Assembly (NCBI RefSeq): GCF_018991925.1
Contig: NW_024736071.1
Span: 8,905,009 to 8,969,008 of the forward strand
Direction of reading: 5' to 3'
Origin: Homarus americanus
Lineage: Eukaryota > Arthropoda > Malacostraca > Decapoda > Nephropidae
Length of the DNA stretch: 64,000 nucleotides
The position numbers and the translations under genes are program-made. Below are positions 21,870-34,858 of the stretch, one piece after another (position 1 is the first letter of the stretch; every line of letters begins with the position of its first letter). Under the pieces are notes generated by a model. It saw only the letters and a program-made list of their open reading frames with translations. It was not told the DNA's origin and ran no database searches.

Positions 21870-22456
21870 ACCATTTCCTCCAATATGTCCTGGAAATCAC
21901 ACGTCCTAACTTGGAGTACTGCTCTCATATCTGGGGTGGCTCTTCTTCTGTCCAACTATTAGATAGGGTGGAAACAAAGGCATTTCGTCTTATTAACTCT
22001 CCTCCTTTAGTCGACAATCTCTCTCCCCTTTCTCTTCGCCGCAATGTTGCTTCACTCTCTCTCTTTTACAGGTACTTTAACGGACAATGTTCAGGGGATT
22101 TGGCATCCTGTGTACCGCCGGCAAGGCCGTGGGTTCGTAACATACGTCTTGCCCGCGGTGCCCACCATTTCTCTGTGGATATCGGTCACACGAGAATAAC
22201 CCGTTATAGTACCTCCTTCTTTCCTCACACAGCCAAACTGTGGAATGCTTTGCCTTCTTCTGTGTTTCCATGCTCTTACAATCTGTCTCATTTTAAAAAG
22301 CTGGTTTTCCGGCATCTTCGTGGTGTAGATTAATACAGTATAACCTTTTTTTCTATATTTTCAATTTCTTTCCGTTCTTTTTTTTCGCCCCCCAGGCTCC
22401 GTTGTGGGTCGTTTGACCTGTGCCCGGGTTGGCTAATTCCCGTAAAAAAAAAAAAA
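21870..22456 (+). mobile_element. Jockey-type LINE 3' end, nested
   Basis: A 5'-truncated insertion: the last about 140 codons of an RT ORF, a 110-bp 3' UTR and a 13-base poly(A) at 22444-22456. It lies inside the RLE-type LINE, whose sequence resumes at 22457. The 5' junction near 21870 comes from comparison with the other RLE-LINE copy. No clear target duplication. Confidence 0.75.
21911..22333 (+). pseudogene. C-terminal end of a Jockey-like reverse transcriptase ORF
   Basis: An intact 140-residue frame starting in EYCSHIWGGSS, the typical sequence after the RT domain of Jockey-group LINEs. It continues with SLRRNVASLSLFYRYFNG, SFFPHTAKLWNALPSSVF and FKKLVFRHLRG to a TAG. The catalytic RT core is absent because the insertion is 5' truncated, so the product could not be active. 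The uninterrupted frame suggests this insertion is younger than its RLE-LINE host. Confidence 0.75.
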
Positions 22457-22616
22457 CATCCAAATCGAAGAACTTCAACAACTGATGCAAACTCTGTCAA
22501 AGATCGTAAAAGGATAGCACAGGAGGTGGGGGCCTCAAACCATTAACAATTTTACTGCTAAGAGCAAAGGCCTTCAACCTTAACAAACAGGAATTCACAG
22601 ACGTCATTGCCGTAAG

Positions 22617-23347
22617 TTATGGCTGACCAGTGGAAGGTAGGCCCACCCAGAGCGTGTAACATCCTTCGACATCAACCATGCCATGGTGTGCAAGAAGGGA
22701 GGTTCCGTATGCATAAAGCTCGACGAAGTAAGGGACTTTACAGTTAATAATATGTTGAAGGAGATATATCGCGACTTCAATGTGGAACCGACCCTCCCTC
22801 CACTGGACGGCAGGTGTTTTATCCACAAGATAGCCAACACAACCAACGAAGCCCGAGTGGACGTCATTGCCCGAAGATTCTGGACGAGAGGAAAGCGAGC
22901 CGCTTTTGATATCAGAATATTCAATCCCATGACTGCATGTCACCACGACCTATCTCTCGAGGCTGCACACAGGAGAAATGAGAACGCGTAGAACAGAGAT
23001 ATTCAGACAGAATCCAGAACGTAAACCAAGACAGCTTTACTCCTCTGGTGTTCACAACATCGGACAGGATGGGACTAAGTTTAAGGTGCTTGTACGCCAG
23101 ACTGGCTGAGATGTTATCAGAACAAAAGCAGCTACCCAGAAGTTATGGCATGGCCTGGTTGAGGTGTCGCCTATCATTCTCCTTGTTCAAGTCTGCTTTG
23201 ATGTGTCTCATGAGAACAAGATCTTTGGTCCCTAATCCCAGAACAGTCACAGACATGGACTATGGGCCAGATAATTTTGTATTAGGATATTTAGGTAATG
23301 AAATGTGTCAAGAAGATATGGGCATAAGGGGAGGGTTGAGACCATAA
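22617..23347 (+). pseudogene. RLE-LINE zinc-finger/endonuclease C-terminus, copy 1
   Basis: 22683-22991 encodes MVCKKGG, LDEVRDF, VEPTLPPLDGR, NEARVDVIARRFW and AFDIRIF. 23048-23347 gives FTTSDRMGL and the C-terminal helical part. Compared with the copy at 54765-56340, the Arg-His dipeptide after the finger has become Lys-Leu and the first Cys pair is lost. NEARVDV and FDIR, the likely endonuclease core, are retained. The domain is probably the element's target-cleaving endonuclease. Confidence 0.6.
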
Positions 23348-23350
23348 AAA

Positions 23351-24499
23351 AATAGTAGTAGTAGTAATAGTAGAAGTGACGACGACGACGAAGGCCAATG
23401 GATACCGTTGATACTTGTCAACAATTTAGATGGATGGGACACTCTTGTTACAGTGGTACTCAGTCTGTATTGCATGAGGGCCAAGCTTAATATCTAGCGG
23501 TACTCGGGGCCACACAACTGTATGTGTCCTGATAAATTATTATCGGATACTGGATCACAAAATTAGTCATTGGAATTCAACAAAAAAGGTATGATATTAC
23601 GAAAAATCAAAGTTTAATGTTAAACATACGAGTATATTAACAAAAATGGTATCTCGATTGTGATGATGACACGCATTATGGCACCGTGACTTATAGAGGT
23701 GGGCCGTATAAATATTAATTGTTCTAATATACTGGTGAAGAAGTGAGAGAGAGAGAGAGAATTGACCCCGTGTACTTGGGTTACAACACATAGCAGAACC
23801 ACACGAGAGAGAATTAACCCCATGTACTTGGATCACAACACAAAACAGACTCACAAGAGAGAAAGAGAGACAGTTAACCCCGTGTACTTGGATCACAACG
23901 CACGAGAGACATTATAACACAACGGGTCATCCTAAAAGTCAAGTTGGGAATAATTTGTCAGTGTTGCCAAAATGTCATCAGTAGTTTGTATTTTTGATGA
24001 GTTTGGTGGAGATAGTCGGCGGCAGTGATGCTCCAAGTTTCACCTGGAGTCATTAATTAGTCGCGTAGGACACTGATGAGCTCGTGTTCAAAATGTCGCC
24101 TTCATCACTAGGTAATGTTGTGCTCGTCACTGTCACGGCAAGACCTGTGACATTATTAACCCAGTGTTAATAATATAAAAGTCAGCCCCAGAAAAAAATT
24201 AAATCAGACGTAACTAACATAACACTAGCAACAAATAATTTTTAAATTCATATAAGAATTACAAACTCTATCTAGCATGGTTTGTCACCTGATTTGAAAA
24301 TTTAAACTATATTTTGATAATTAATTAGATTATGATAATAGTAATAAGGCCTCCCAAAAACACATGTATAATCATTCGAAAAAAAAAGCTGATTGGAGTT
24401 TAAACGAAATTGTATCATGTATTTGTCCACAATTGACCAATTTCGTATGAAAATGTGGACCCAGCTGTCGATCATATGACGTAACTACAACTGCCAGTT
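23351..24499. other. Unassigned, with a roughly 60-bp triplicated repeat
   Basis: At 23735-23900 a segment containing TTAACCCCGTGTACTTGGAT and CACAACA with a GAGAGA run is present three times. The rest, including AT-rich 24100-24480, shows nothing recognisable. Confidence 0.5.
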
Positions 24500-25060
24500 C
24501 CCCAGTTACTACTACTACTACTACTACTAGTACTTTAATATTATCATATACTTCTGCCCCACAATTACTATTACTACTACTAATACTGCTTTTAATTTTG
24601 ATACTGCTGTTACTACTACTACTATTACTACTACTACAACGGCGATTACCGTTACTTTTTCTTTATTTTTTTTCTTTATTACTACTACTACTATTACTAC
24701 TACTACAGTCCTAATATTACTAGTACTACTACTTCAGCTATTACTACTATTACTATTGCTGTTATTACTACTACTATTATTTTAATGGCCTCCAACTCCA
24801 CCTTATAGCCATATCTTCTCCACACACATCATTATTACCTAACTAACCTAGTACAAAAAATAATTGCTACTCCTACAATACTGCTGCTGCTGCTGCTGCC
24901 TTTTAATCCTTATACAAAAGTATCTACTATTACTACTACTATTTAACGGCCTCCAACCTCCCCTTACAGCCATACCTTCTCCACACATTTTATTAGCTAA
25001 CTATCCATATACAGAAGTAACTACTACTACTACTACCACTACTACAACACAACTACTGCA
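24500..25060 (-). repeat. (ACT)n repeats with two solo 3' tails of the RLE-LINE
   Basis: Imperfect ACT trinucleotides (TAG on the minus strand) surround two blocks, 24784-24860 and 24943-25020. Both match, on the minus strand, the RLE-LINE 3' tail (GTACTAGG, TTAGGTAAT, TGTGTGGAGAAG, GGAGGCC). They are likely severely 5'-truncated copies whose TAG-rich 3' ends seeded the microsatellite. Confidence 0.65.
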
Positions 25061-25465
25061 TTAAACAGTCAGGAACACCAACAACAATAGATTCCCGTGA
25101 TCACACAGGTGTACCGGTCATTAAGTATTAGCCCTCCACGTGTCCATCGACCTATAATCTACTCTGTAATTCTGATTAAAAAACTTAATTCACTTACAAC
25201 AGAATACATCCAGGTTTACATGATATGCATTACAAGTATACAGTAAGTCTCATATGTTGTAATTTCTTAAAAGTAGTTACTCAAGAAGTTCAGAAACAAT
25301 ATTAAGTCAAAATTAGGTTTATATAAAGTACAAGGTGTGTTACATACAATTGCTGACATTTTCATTAAGGTAATGACTTTAAAGGTTAACCAAGGTAATT
25401 CAGTATCATTGACGTAATTACAGGTTCAAGTACAGTAAGAGGCACTATGAGGCAGTATAGTCTAT
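25061..25465. other. Unassigned sequence before the satellite
   Basis: AT-rich, no gene or element recognised. It is not similar to the outer end of the inverted satellite near 56770. Confidence 0.45.
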
Positions 25466-27595
25466 TGATGCATTATGGACCAGTAATACACTATAGACCA
25501 CTAATACACTATGGAGCACTAATACACTATGGACCAGAAATACACTATGGACCAGTAATACACTATGGACCAGTAATACTTTATGGACCAGTAATACACT
25601 ATGGAACACTAATACACTATGGAGCACTAATACACTATGGACCAGTAATACACTCTGGACCAGTAATACACTATGGACCAGTAATACACTATAGACCAGT
25701 AATACACTATAGACCAGTAATACACTATGGACCAGTAACACACTATGGACCAGTAATACTCTATGGACCAGTAATACACTATAGAGCAGCATTACACTAT
25801 GGACCAGTAATACACTATGGACCAGTAATACACTATAGAGCAGCATTACACTATGGACCAGTAATACACTATGGACTAGTAATACACTATAGACCAGTAA
25901 TACACTATAGACCAGTAATACACTTTGGACCAGTAACACACTATGGACCAGTAATACTCTATGGACCAGTAATACACTATAGAGCAGCATTACACTATCT
26001 ATGGACCAGTAATACAATATGGACCAGTAACACACTATGGACCAGTAATACACTATGGACCAGTAATACACTATAGACCAGCAATACACTATGGACCAGT
26101 AATACACTATGGACCAGTAGTACACTATGGACCAGTAACACACTATGGACCAGTAATACTCTATGGACGAGTAATACACTATAGAGCAGCATTACACTAT
26201 GGACCAGTAATACACTATGGACCAGTAATACACTATGGACCAGTAACACACTATGGACCAGTAATAATCTATGGACCAGTAATACACTATAGAGCAGCAT
26301 TACACTATGGACCAGTAATACACTATGGACCAGTAATACACTATGGACCAGTAATACACTATGGACCAGTAACACACTATGGACCAGTAATACTCTATGG
26401 ACCAGTAATACACTATAGAGCAGCATTACACTGTGGACCAGTAATACACTATGGACCAGTAATACACTATGGACCAGTAACACACTATGGACCAGTAATA
26501 CAGTATGGACCAGTAATACACTATAGAGCAGCATTACACTATGGACCAGTAATACACTATGGACCAGTAATACACTATGGACCAGTAACACGCTATGGAC
26601 CAGTAATACACTATGGACCAGTAATACACTATAGAGCAGCATTACACTATGGACCAGTAAATCACTATGGACCAGTAACACACTATGGACCAGTAATACA
26701 CTATGGACCAGTAATACACAATAGACCAGTAACACACTATGGACCAGTAATACTCTATGGACCAGTAATACACTATAGAGCAGCATTACACTATGGACCA
26801 GTAATACACTATGGACCAGTAATACACTATGGACCAGTAATACTTTATGGACCAGTAATACACTATGGACCACTCACACACTATGGACCAGTAATACACC
26901 ATGGACCAGTAATACACTATGGACCAGTAATACACTATGGATCAGTTACACACTATGGACCAGTAATACTTTATAAACCAGTATTACACTATGGACCATT
27001 AATACACTATGGACCAGTAATACACTATGGACCAGTAATACACTATGGACCAGTAATACACTATGGACCACTAATACACTATGGACCAGTAATACACTAT
27101 GGACCAGTAATACACTATGGACCAGTAATGCACTATGGACCAGGAATACACTATGGACCAGTAATACTTTATGGACCAGTAATTCACTATGGACCAGTAT
27201 TACACTACGGACCAGCAATACACTCTGGACCAGTAATACACTATATACCAGCAATACACTATGGACCAGTAATACACTATGGACCAGGAATACACTATGG
27301 ACCAGTAATACACTCTGGACCAGTAATAAACTATGAACCAGGAATACACTATGGACCAGTAATACACTATGGACCAGTAATACACTATGGACCAGGAATA
27401 CACAATGCACCAGTAATACACTATGGTCCAGGAATACACTATGGACCAGTAATACACTCTGGACCAGTGATACACTATGGACCAGGAATACACTATGGAC
27501 CAGTAATACACTTTGGATCAGTAATACACTATGGAGCAGTAATACAATATAGACCAGTAATACAACATGGAACAGTTATACACTTGGATGACTAA
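25466..27595. repeat. 18-bp satellite (ATACACTATGGACCAGTA) with higher-order structure
   Basis: About 118 tandem 18-mers. A variant monomer, ATAGAGCAGCATTACACT, recurs at 25781, 25835, 25979, 26181, 26289, 26415, 26523, 26631 and 26775. Spacings are mostly 54, 108, 126 or 144 bases (3, 6, 7 or 8 monomers); one 202-base interval contains a 4-base insertion. Open frames on both strands read hexapeptide repeats because 18 is a multiple of three. Confidence 0.95.
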
Positions 27596-28770
27596 TAAAC
27601 TAGGGACCAGTAATACACTATGGGCTACACTTTGGACCAGGTTATTCACTATGGGGTAGACCATGAACCACTATGAACTACACCATGGACCAGTAATGCA
27701 CTATGAACTACACCATGGACCAATAATACACTATGGGGTACATCAAGGACCAGTAATACAATATGGGGTACACCATAAACCAGTAATACACTATGGACTA
27801 CACTGTGGACCAGTAATACACTATGGGGTGCTCTATGTTCCAGTAATACACTAGGGACTACACCATGGACCAGTAATACACTATGGGGTACACCATGAAC
27901 CAGTAATTCGCTATGGACTACAGTATGAACCGATAATACACTATGAGGTACACCATCGACCAGTAATACACTATGGACTCCACTATGAATCAGTAATACA
28001 CTATGGGGGTACACCATGGACCAGTAATTCGCTATGGACTACACCATGTAGCAGTTATACACTATGGAGTACACTATGGCCCAGCAATACACTATGGGGT
28101 ACACCATGTACCAGTAATACACTATGGACTACACTATGGACCAGTAGTACACTATGGGGTGCTCTATGGACCAGTAATACTCTATGGACTATCACCATAT
28201 ATCAGTAATACACTATGAACTACACTATGGACCAGTAATACACTATGGGGTACTCTATGGACCAGTAATACACTAAGGACTACCACCATGTACCAGTAAT
28301 ACACTATGAGGTACACCATGGCCCAGTAATACACTATGGGGTACACCATGGACCAGTAGTACACTATGGGGTACACCATGTACGAGTAATACACTATGGA
28401 CTACAGTATGAACCGATAATACACTATGGGGTACACCATCGACCAGTAATACACTATGGGGTACATCATGGACCAGTAATACACTTTGGGGTGCACCATG
28501 TACCAACAATACACTATGGACTACAGTATGAACCAGTAATACTCTATGGGGTACACCATGGACCAGTAATACACTATGGAGTACACCATGGACCAACAAT
28601 ACACTATGGACTACAGTATGAACCAGTAATACTCTATGGGGTACACCATGGACCAGTAATACACTAAGGGGTACACCATGGACCAACAATACACTATGGA
28701 CTACAGTATGGACCAGTAATACACTATAGAATACAGTATGGACCAGTAATACACCTTAAACCACTGTAGT
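27596..28770. repeat. 30-bp derivative of the 18-bp satellite
   Basis: The unit extends the 18-mer with GGGGTACACCAT or GGACTACACTAT (for example TATGGGGTACACCATGGACC plus AGTAATACAC). Two unit types alternate irregularly. It is contiguous with the 18-bp array and with the flank at 28775. Confidence 0.92.
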
Positions 28771-28774
28771 TCCA

Positions 28775-29184
28775 TAATGTCAGCACATGCTCTCTGGTGT
28801 CGTCTCTCAACAATGCTATTCAACATTTTCAACACCGCAGAATTGTGCAGAGTTTACACAAATGGATTTTTGATGACGAAATCAACATGTTTTTAAAATA
28901 ATAAGAGCCTGGGACACAGTATGCAAATAATGCGGGTAAAGTGTCATAAAAAGACTATATAAATGATTTGGCATTTATACAGAGTATGATGGATGGGGAG
29001 GTTTTGACAAATATATGCCACTAGTGATGAATCACCCCATGGGAGCCACTCAAACCGCTCACCATTTATATCTGTTTTTTATTTATCAATCTTCATTCCG
29101 CAATCGCCGGATACGAGCGGCCTGATCACGGGGCAACGCGGCTACGTTCACTTTAATATTTTTCACCAAACCAAACAAAAAATA
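28775..29184 (+). repeat. Satellite-associated flank, arm A of an inverted pair
   Basis: This segment is the reverse complement of 48038-48450, with roughly 95 percent identity by eye. In both places it directly joins the 30-bp satellite. It contains no convincing gene. Homology stops at a CAAACAAAAAATACAAA string. Confidence 0.88.
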
Positions 29185-29612
29185 CAAAATTGTAAATACA
29201 TATTCCATTGAGTACATTTTTTTTTCAACACCTGCACGGTGTTCCATTATTTATAACATGGAAAGGAAAGAGTTACTGTAGAGGAAGGCCAACATGTATA
29301 TTGAAGTCTTTTATTTATCGTTAAATAAAGTGTTAGGTGTAACTGATGATTCAATAATTTTGCTTTCCGCGCCCTGCTAGGGTATATTATAATACTGTAC
29401 TAACTTTAGTTTCCATTAGTACAATAGCTTCTATTCCAAGTTAAATTTTATTATAACAGTAAGTGAGTTTTATCCAACTTCTTTTTGGTAGAGGGACAGG
29501 AGATAGTGGACGACCAGCCCCTAGTCCACCCGCACCTCTCTACCATATTCCAGCTCTATCTTCAAAACTTTGGAAATATATAAGGAATAGACTGACAGAC
29601 TGAGAGACAGAC

Positions 29613-29646
<34 letters not shown>

Positions 29647-29647
29647 C

Positions 29648-29678
<31 letters not shown>

Positions 29679-30507
29679 TTTCTCTTCTACTGGAGTTTAT
29701 ATGTGAACAACTCAACGTCTCCAGCCTGCGCTTTTGCCATAACGTCTGTGGTCCTTTAAGTACAGCACCCACTGACTACTGGCTTCATCCTTAACACCAG
29801 TACACCACCAGGTTTCAGTGTGAATCTCTTATCTTGAAAATGTTTACTCAAGGACTATGTACAGAAGATAGGAAAGTGGTCGCCCTAAGCATAGCTGCCA
29901 AACAGTGGCGCCATCTATTGAATTTCCAGCATAGTCAGATATTTCCAGATGCGTATTGTTGTTACATACTTCGAGTTATCAATTATTATCTTGTTCAGCC
30001 ATTTAAATGAATAATCAAATAATGCAGAGCCATCTAGCGGATTTCCAACAAAATTTCCCTATTTATGCCTTCGTTTGTTGGGTGATATAATCACAGGTTA
30101 GATGTACAGTATATTTAAGTCGTGCATCAAAGAACTGTTTACGATATAGTCTTTTAAGTATTTTTACTAATCCTGGAGCGAGGCGGTCCAGTGAATACAG
30201 AGCTTGCCTTCCGGGCACTCCATTTCACACAGCTATAAATAAGCAACTAAGCTTACATCTTGGGGAAGTGAATGTGGTCGAGAGCAGTCCCGACCATTCT
30301 GCCTCCTTATGTACCGATGGCTTAGTATACAGTGTACTGTATCCACCTAGCCTCTAACGGGCAGTCATGCTGTTGGTACCCACTTTCTGTTTCACTAACC
30401 CTGAAATAATATACATCCAGAGATCAAATGTAAAAGCGTACTGTATGTCCACGACTCTGTTCTATAATATTGATGATCGTTGAATAATTTTTTTTAATGC
30501 CAGTGAC

Positions 30508-30510
<3 letters not shown>
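29185..30510. other. Unassigned, with (ATAG)n and a tRNA-like head
   Basis: An (ATAG)n microsatellite lies at 29612-29678. At about 30176-30225, GGCGGTCCAGTGAATACAGA followed by GCTTGCCTTCCGGGC resembles the A-box half of a tRNA-derived SINE, but no B box follows. Confidence 0.45.
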
Positions 30511-30602
<92 letters not shown>

Positions 30603-30615
30603 ATCTATCTATCTC
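30511..30615. repeat. (TC)n microsatellite
   Basis: About 90 bases of TC, then TATC units. Its 69-residue Ser/Leu frame is an artefact. Confidence 0.95.
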
Positions 30616-30859
30616 TCGGCTAGAAATAAGTGAATTTGGATTAAATTCTCCATATTCCATCACACAGAGAGAAAGGCTTAGGTTGTTATTTTGGTTAATG
30701 TTCTAACCAAACCCAGCTGTTACTTGTGTCCAGGAATATGTAATGGCGCAGTTAAAACTACCTCCACACACACACACACACTATTACTACGACTACTACT
30801 TTGCTGTCACTCGGAATCGAGTATGACGATCATCAGCTATGATACAAATGATATGAGTT

Positions 30860-32217
30860 ATTAGGGATGTCACCTAAGTTCGTGAGTTTTGAGGTGACTA
30901 AAGAGACAGATACGGGACCCGCAGCGTCGTTCACACACATGTGGAGGGCGTCTTTCCGTCGTTGGCGCTTGTCTGCCTCGGTTTGCAGTCGGGGTAACTC
31001 GAAAACATTAACACCTAGTGCGGTGCTCCTCCAAGCGTTACGATGTGGAGTAATCGACTCCCAGGTGAGGGGGTCGATTTGGCACTTTTACAGGTTTGTC
31101 TTAAGACTATCCTTATACCTTTTCAATTGCCCGCCGGCGTTACGTTTACTATTCGTTAGGTGACTGTAAAGTAGCTGCTTTGGCAGTCTACTGTCGTCCA
31201 TGCGGGTAACATGGCCAGTTCAACGTAGTTATTCATGTTAAAGGGCAGCCTCGATGCTCCTATAATTGGTATCAGCAAGAATACTGGCGTTTGTTCTCTT
31301 GCCTTCCCAGCGAACTTTGAGGATGGAACATAGACTACGTTGGTGAAAGTTTTCAAGTGCCTTGAGGTGCCTCCTGTATGTGACCCATGTCTCACTGCCA
31401 TATAGCAGGGTGAAGAGGACCATTGCCCGATATACGTGCAGCTTTGTAGATAATTTCACCTCCCTACAGCTGAAGACACGATTTCGGAGTCTGCCAAATG
31501 CTTGAGATGCACATCTGATCCGATGTTGAATCTCTTCATCGATGTCTGCGGTGGTGGACAAGTGGGAGCCGAGATACCGAAAGTGGGCAACATTAGAGAG
31601 GGTAGTACCTTTAAGCTGGATGGATGGTGGAAGTGTGTCTGAACCAGGAGCAGGTTGAAAGAGAATCTGAGTCTTACGTACATTCACCTCAAGGCCGAAG
31701 TGTGCTTACGCGTCTGCATAGGTGTTCAGGATCTCCTGTAGGTCGTGTTCAGTGTGAGCAACAAGGGTGAGGTCGTCTGCAAACTGAATTTCAGTAATGG
31801 AAGCTGCCGACACCTTTGTTCTTGCCTGGAGTCGTCTTATGTTGAAAAGACCCCCCTTCACCCGGTACTCGATGTTCACCCCGCTGGTTAAATTGGCACT
31901 GGCACGAGTAATGAAGGCAGCCAAGAAGATGGAAAAGAGAGTTGGTGCCAGTACACAGCCTTGTTTAACCCCTGTTTGGTTAGGGAAGAACTCAGACTTG
32001 GTACTGTTGTGCAGGACACTACCGTTCATGCCATCGTGGAGTTGTCTCACAATGGCAATGAATTTTGGTGGGCAGCCAAAACGGCTGAAGGTCCACCAGA
32101 GGGCTTCCATGTTGACCGAGTCGAAGGCCTTGGTTGGGTCGATCAAAGCCATCTACAGGTCACGACGCTGTTTTCTGCACTTTCTCTGTATCTGGCGGGC
32201 AGCAAAGATCATGGCAG
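30860..32217 (-). pseudogene. Reverse transcriptase region of the RTE-like LINE
   Basis: 32217-32152 gives IFAARQIQ-like residues. 32152-31706 is open for 148 residues with MALIDPTKAFDSVN (first catalytic Asp), TGVKQGCVLAPTLFS and IQFADDLTLVAHT (catalytic Asp pair). 31687-31238, in another frame, continues with KTQILFQPAPGSD, FRYLGSHLSTTADIDEEI, LLYGSETWVTY and FHQRSLCSILKVRW. The C-terminus to about 30860 (QLKRYKDSLK, PLTWESI) is readable only with frameshifts. All key RT residues are present, but the frame breaks make it inactive. Confidence 0.8.
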
Positions 32218-32219
32218 TG

Positions 32220-32625
<406 letters not shown>

Positions 32626-32639
32626 AATAGCTTCCTAGG

Positions 32640-33290
32640 CATTAGTACCTCCCTATTTGGTGGCTGCCTACTACCTACTACTTACTACCTACTACCACGT
32701 GATGGTCTAAAACCACTTTGAGATTCTTATCAACATTACTCTCGATGGTGATTGGCTGTCGTGATGGTGTAAATGAAACATGATTGGCTGGAATTTCAGT
32801 GTTCGAATCCTTGCTCGTAATAGAAGAAAATGAGATGTCAGTGTTTGGATCGTGGGTGTTGCCACGAATCATCTGCCTGCCTAAACAAGGTATTGATGAT
32901 AATGAGGTTGTGTGCAGCACCCTTGCTTAGAAGGAGTATGCCGTTGGGATTACACTTGCCTAGTCCATTTCTCCCTATGATTCCCTGTCATATGTCAGCT
33001 TCTCTTCCAACTCTGGCATTGAAGTCACCAAGGAGCACAACTTTATCTTCTCTAAAGATAGAGATTAGCACTCTTTAAAGGTCGGCATAAAAGGCCTCCT
33101 TGATGTCATCCTCTGCACCCAGTGCTGGGGCTCATGCACTGATAAAGAAAGAATAACGTGATTGATTCAGTAGGACACGGAGCGCCTCAGACGCTCGTTG
33201 ATCCCAATAGGCATTTTAGTTAACCTGTGTAGGATGGATTGGCGTATGATAAAGCCAACTCGCGGTTTCTTTCCACAGCAGGCTTACCCT
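32640..33290 (-). pseudogene. Endonuclease region of the RTE-like LINE
   Basis: On the minus strand the sequence yields GFIIRQSIL, MPIGINERLR, VVLLGDFNARVG, GRNGLGKCNPNG and LFR followed by WQHPRSKH. These are the consecutive landmarks of an exonuclease III-like LINE endonuclease, spread over several frames with stops. It would nick target DNA; this copy cannot. Confidence 0.7.
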
Positions 33291-33300
33291 TCCAGAAGAA

Positions 33301-33975
33301 GGTATAGATAGACCCCCTTTCTGTGAATCAACATCCTACCACCAACAGTACAGTGCAAAGATTGACGATCAACTCATAAGTGATAAACAAAAGTGACAAT
33401 TTCAACTCGAAAGAAAGAAACAACTGTTAGAGTGAAAATCGTGCTTAGCGGTCAATGTTGACCTGACGTGGACCTGACACACTCAGGGTCTGCCGTGCAC
33501 TCATCACCACCAACACTGGATGAGAAGCCAAGAAAGACTGCAATCTACATCAGGAGAGAAATGAGGACTCCCTACTTCACCCAGGTGAGGAATTATGAAT
33601 TCCTAACTACATCACATAAGGAACAAGAACCATCTTCAGCACCCTGTGTGAGCTGGAGGACCTACCCGGACCACGTGGTACTTCTGCAGCTGTAGTGAGG
33701 TAGCTCCTTAGCAGTCAGGTACAACGCCCATCAAGACAGTGGGAAGGACTTTGTTGGCGCAGACATCAGGTCACAAGAATGTCTACAGACCAGCTTCCAC
33801 AGTACCAGACCTAAAGTTAATCTATATGTTGACTCTATTTTTCCTATGTTTTTGTATTGAAAGCTTTTGTCAATCAAGTGACTCACTCCCCGATTTCACC
33901 GTATGTAACTTATCATCTCTGTTCATTGTATATTTTCAGCCTTTGGGCTGCCATGTTATCTTAATAAATCGTTAA
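33301..33975. other. Unassigned sequence
   Basis: Upstream of the RTE-like endonuclease. It may include decayed 5' parts of that element, but no motif is readable. Confidence 0.4.
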
Positions 33976-33991
33976 TTTTTATTATTATTAT

Positions 33992-34077
<86 letters not shown>
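33976..34077. repeat. (ATT)n microsatellite
   Basis: About 100 bases of ATT with two AAT interruptions. Confidence 0.95.
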
Positions 34078-34078
<1 letters not shown>

Positions 34079-34239
34079 ACACAGTTTTAGCGTTACTTTG
34101 TTTGGGAGTTTGCTGTATTTTCCAACTGGTAAAATTTATTCGAGTAACATATGTTATGTCACTCTGAAGTTGAATTGCGTATTAAATATTTGTCGAAGTA
34201 AATGTGTATCATATGAGGATAGGAAGAAAACATTTATTT

Positions 34240-34722
34240 ATATTTTTTATTATATTTTTTTATTATACGGGGATTAGCCCACCCGGGCACAGGACACTGA
34301 CCCACATCAGGGCCTGGGGGGGCGATAATATAATACTACTACTACTAATAATAATAATAGTAATAATACTAACAATAATAGTAATAATAATAATAATTAT
34401 TATTATTATTGTTACCATTATTATTATTACTATTACCATTACAATAATTAACCAAATTAACAACAAAATAATAAAAACATAAATAAAATAATAAAAATAA
34501 TTATAATAATAATAACCATAAATAAATACAAAAACGAAAAAAATAAATCAATAGGAGAAACGATATGCTGTATGTATGTTGTGTTGTCAAATAAGAGAAA
34601 CAATTGAAACCCTGCAATTGTGTGTAAATGAGGCAGAAAGTCAAATCAGCAACCTGGGACTTGGTCACAATTTTTGTGATGCCATATGGCAGCAGGGTCT
34701 ACCATTAGACAACACAATATAC
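34240..34722 (-). mobile_element. SINE-like element, copy C
   Basis: Same organisation as 32220-32625: A/T-rich 3' end, tail core at 34266-34326 (GGGGATTAGCCCACCCGGGC), AAT-rich middle, and a head with GTATGTTGTGTTGTCAAAT, CCCTGCAATTGTGTGTAAAT and CAGCAGGGT. The head lies upstream of the tail on the minus strand. No ORF, so it must rely on another element's enzymes. Confidence 0.7.
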
Positions 34723-34858
34723 TCCCATTACCCTTAAAGAAAAATTATATATCTATATATTTATAATACAAACAGAAGGAAAAAATATATTATCTCCTCC
34801 AACTCGCCCACACTGTTAAGGTTGATCCAGTCCCACATATTTACGGTCAAGTGGCCAC

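Larger units (their letters stand above)
21463..23350 (+). mobile_element. RLE-type LINE, copy 1, interrupted
   Basis: 21470-21869 and 22457-23350 are the two halves of one element homologous to 54651-56351 on the opposite strand. The first half covers sequence after the RT core (EWVKAIQASSEIAKTEPH), the second the zinc-finger/endonuclease end and the 3' untranslated tail (TAGGATATTTAGGTAAT...CCATAAAAAAA followed by TAG repeats). The interruption is a Jockey-type LINE 3' end. Many stops and frameshifts show it is old. Confidence 0.75.

Noticed and set aside
25445..28689. Long hexapeptide-repeat proteins on both strands (for example IHYGPV and VLLVHS repeats)
   Set aside because: They mirror the 18/30-bp satellite, whose period is a multiple of three. 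Both strands are open at once, as expected for a repeat and not for a repetitive protein gene.
30867..31163. Plus-strand 98-residue frame
   Set aside because: Antisense to the C-terminal region of the RTE-like RT (QLKRYKDSLK, PLTWESI).
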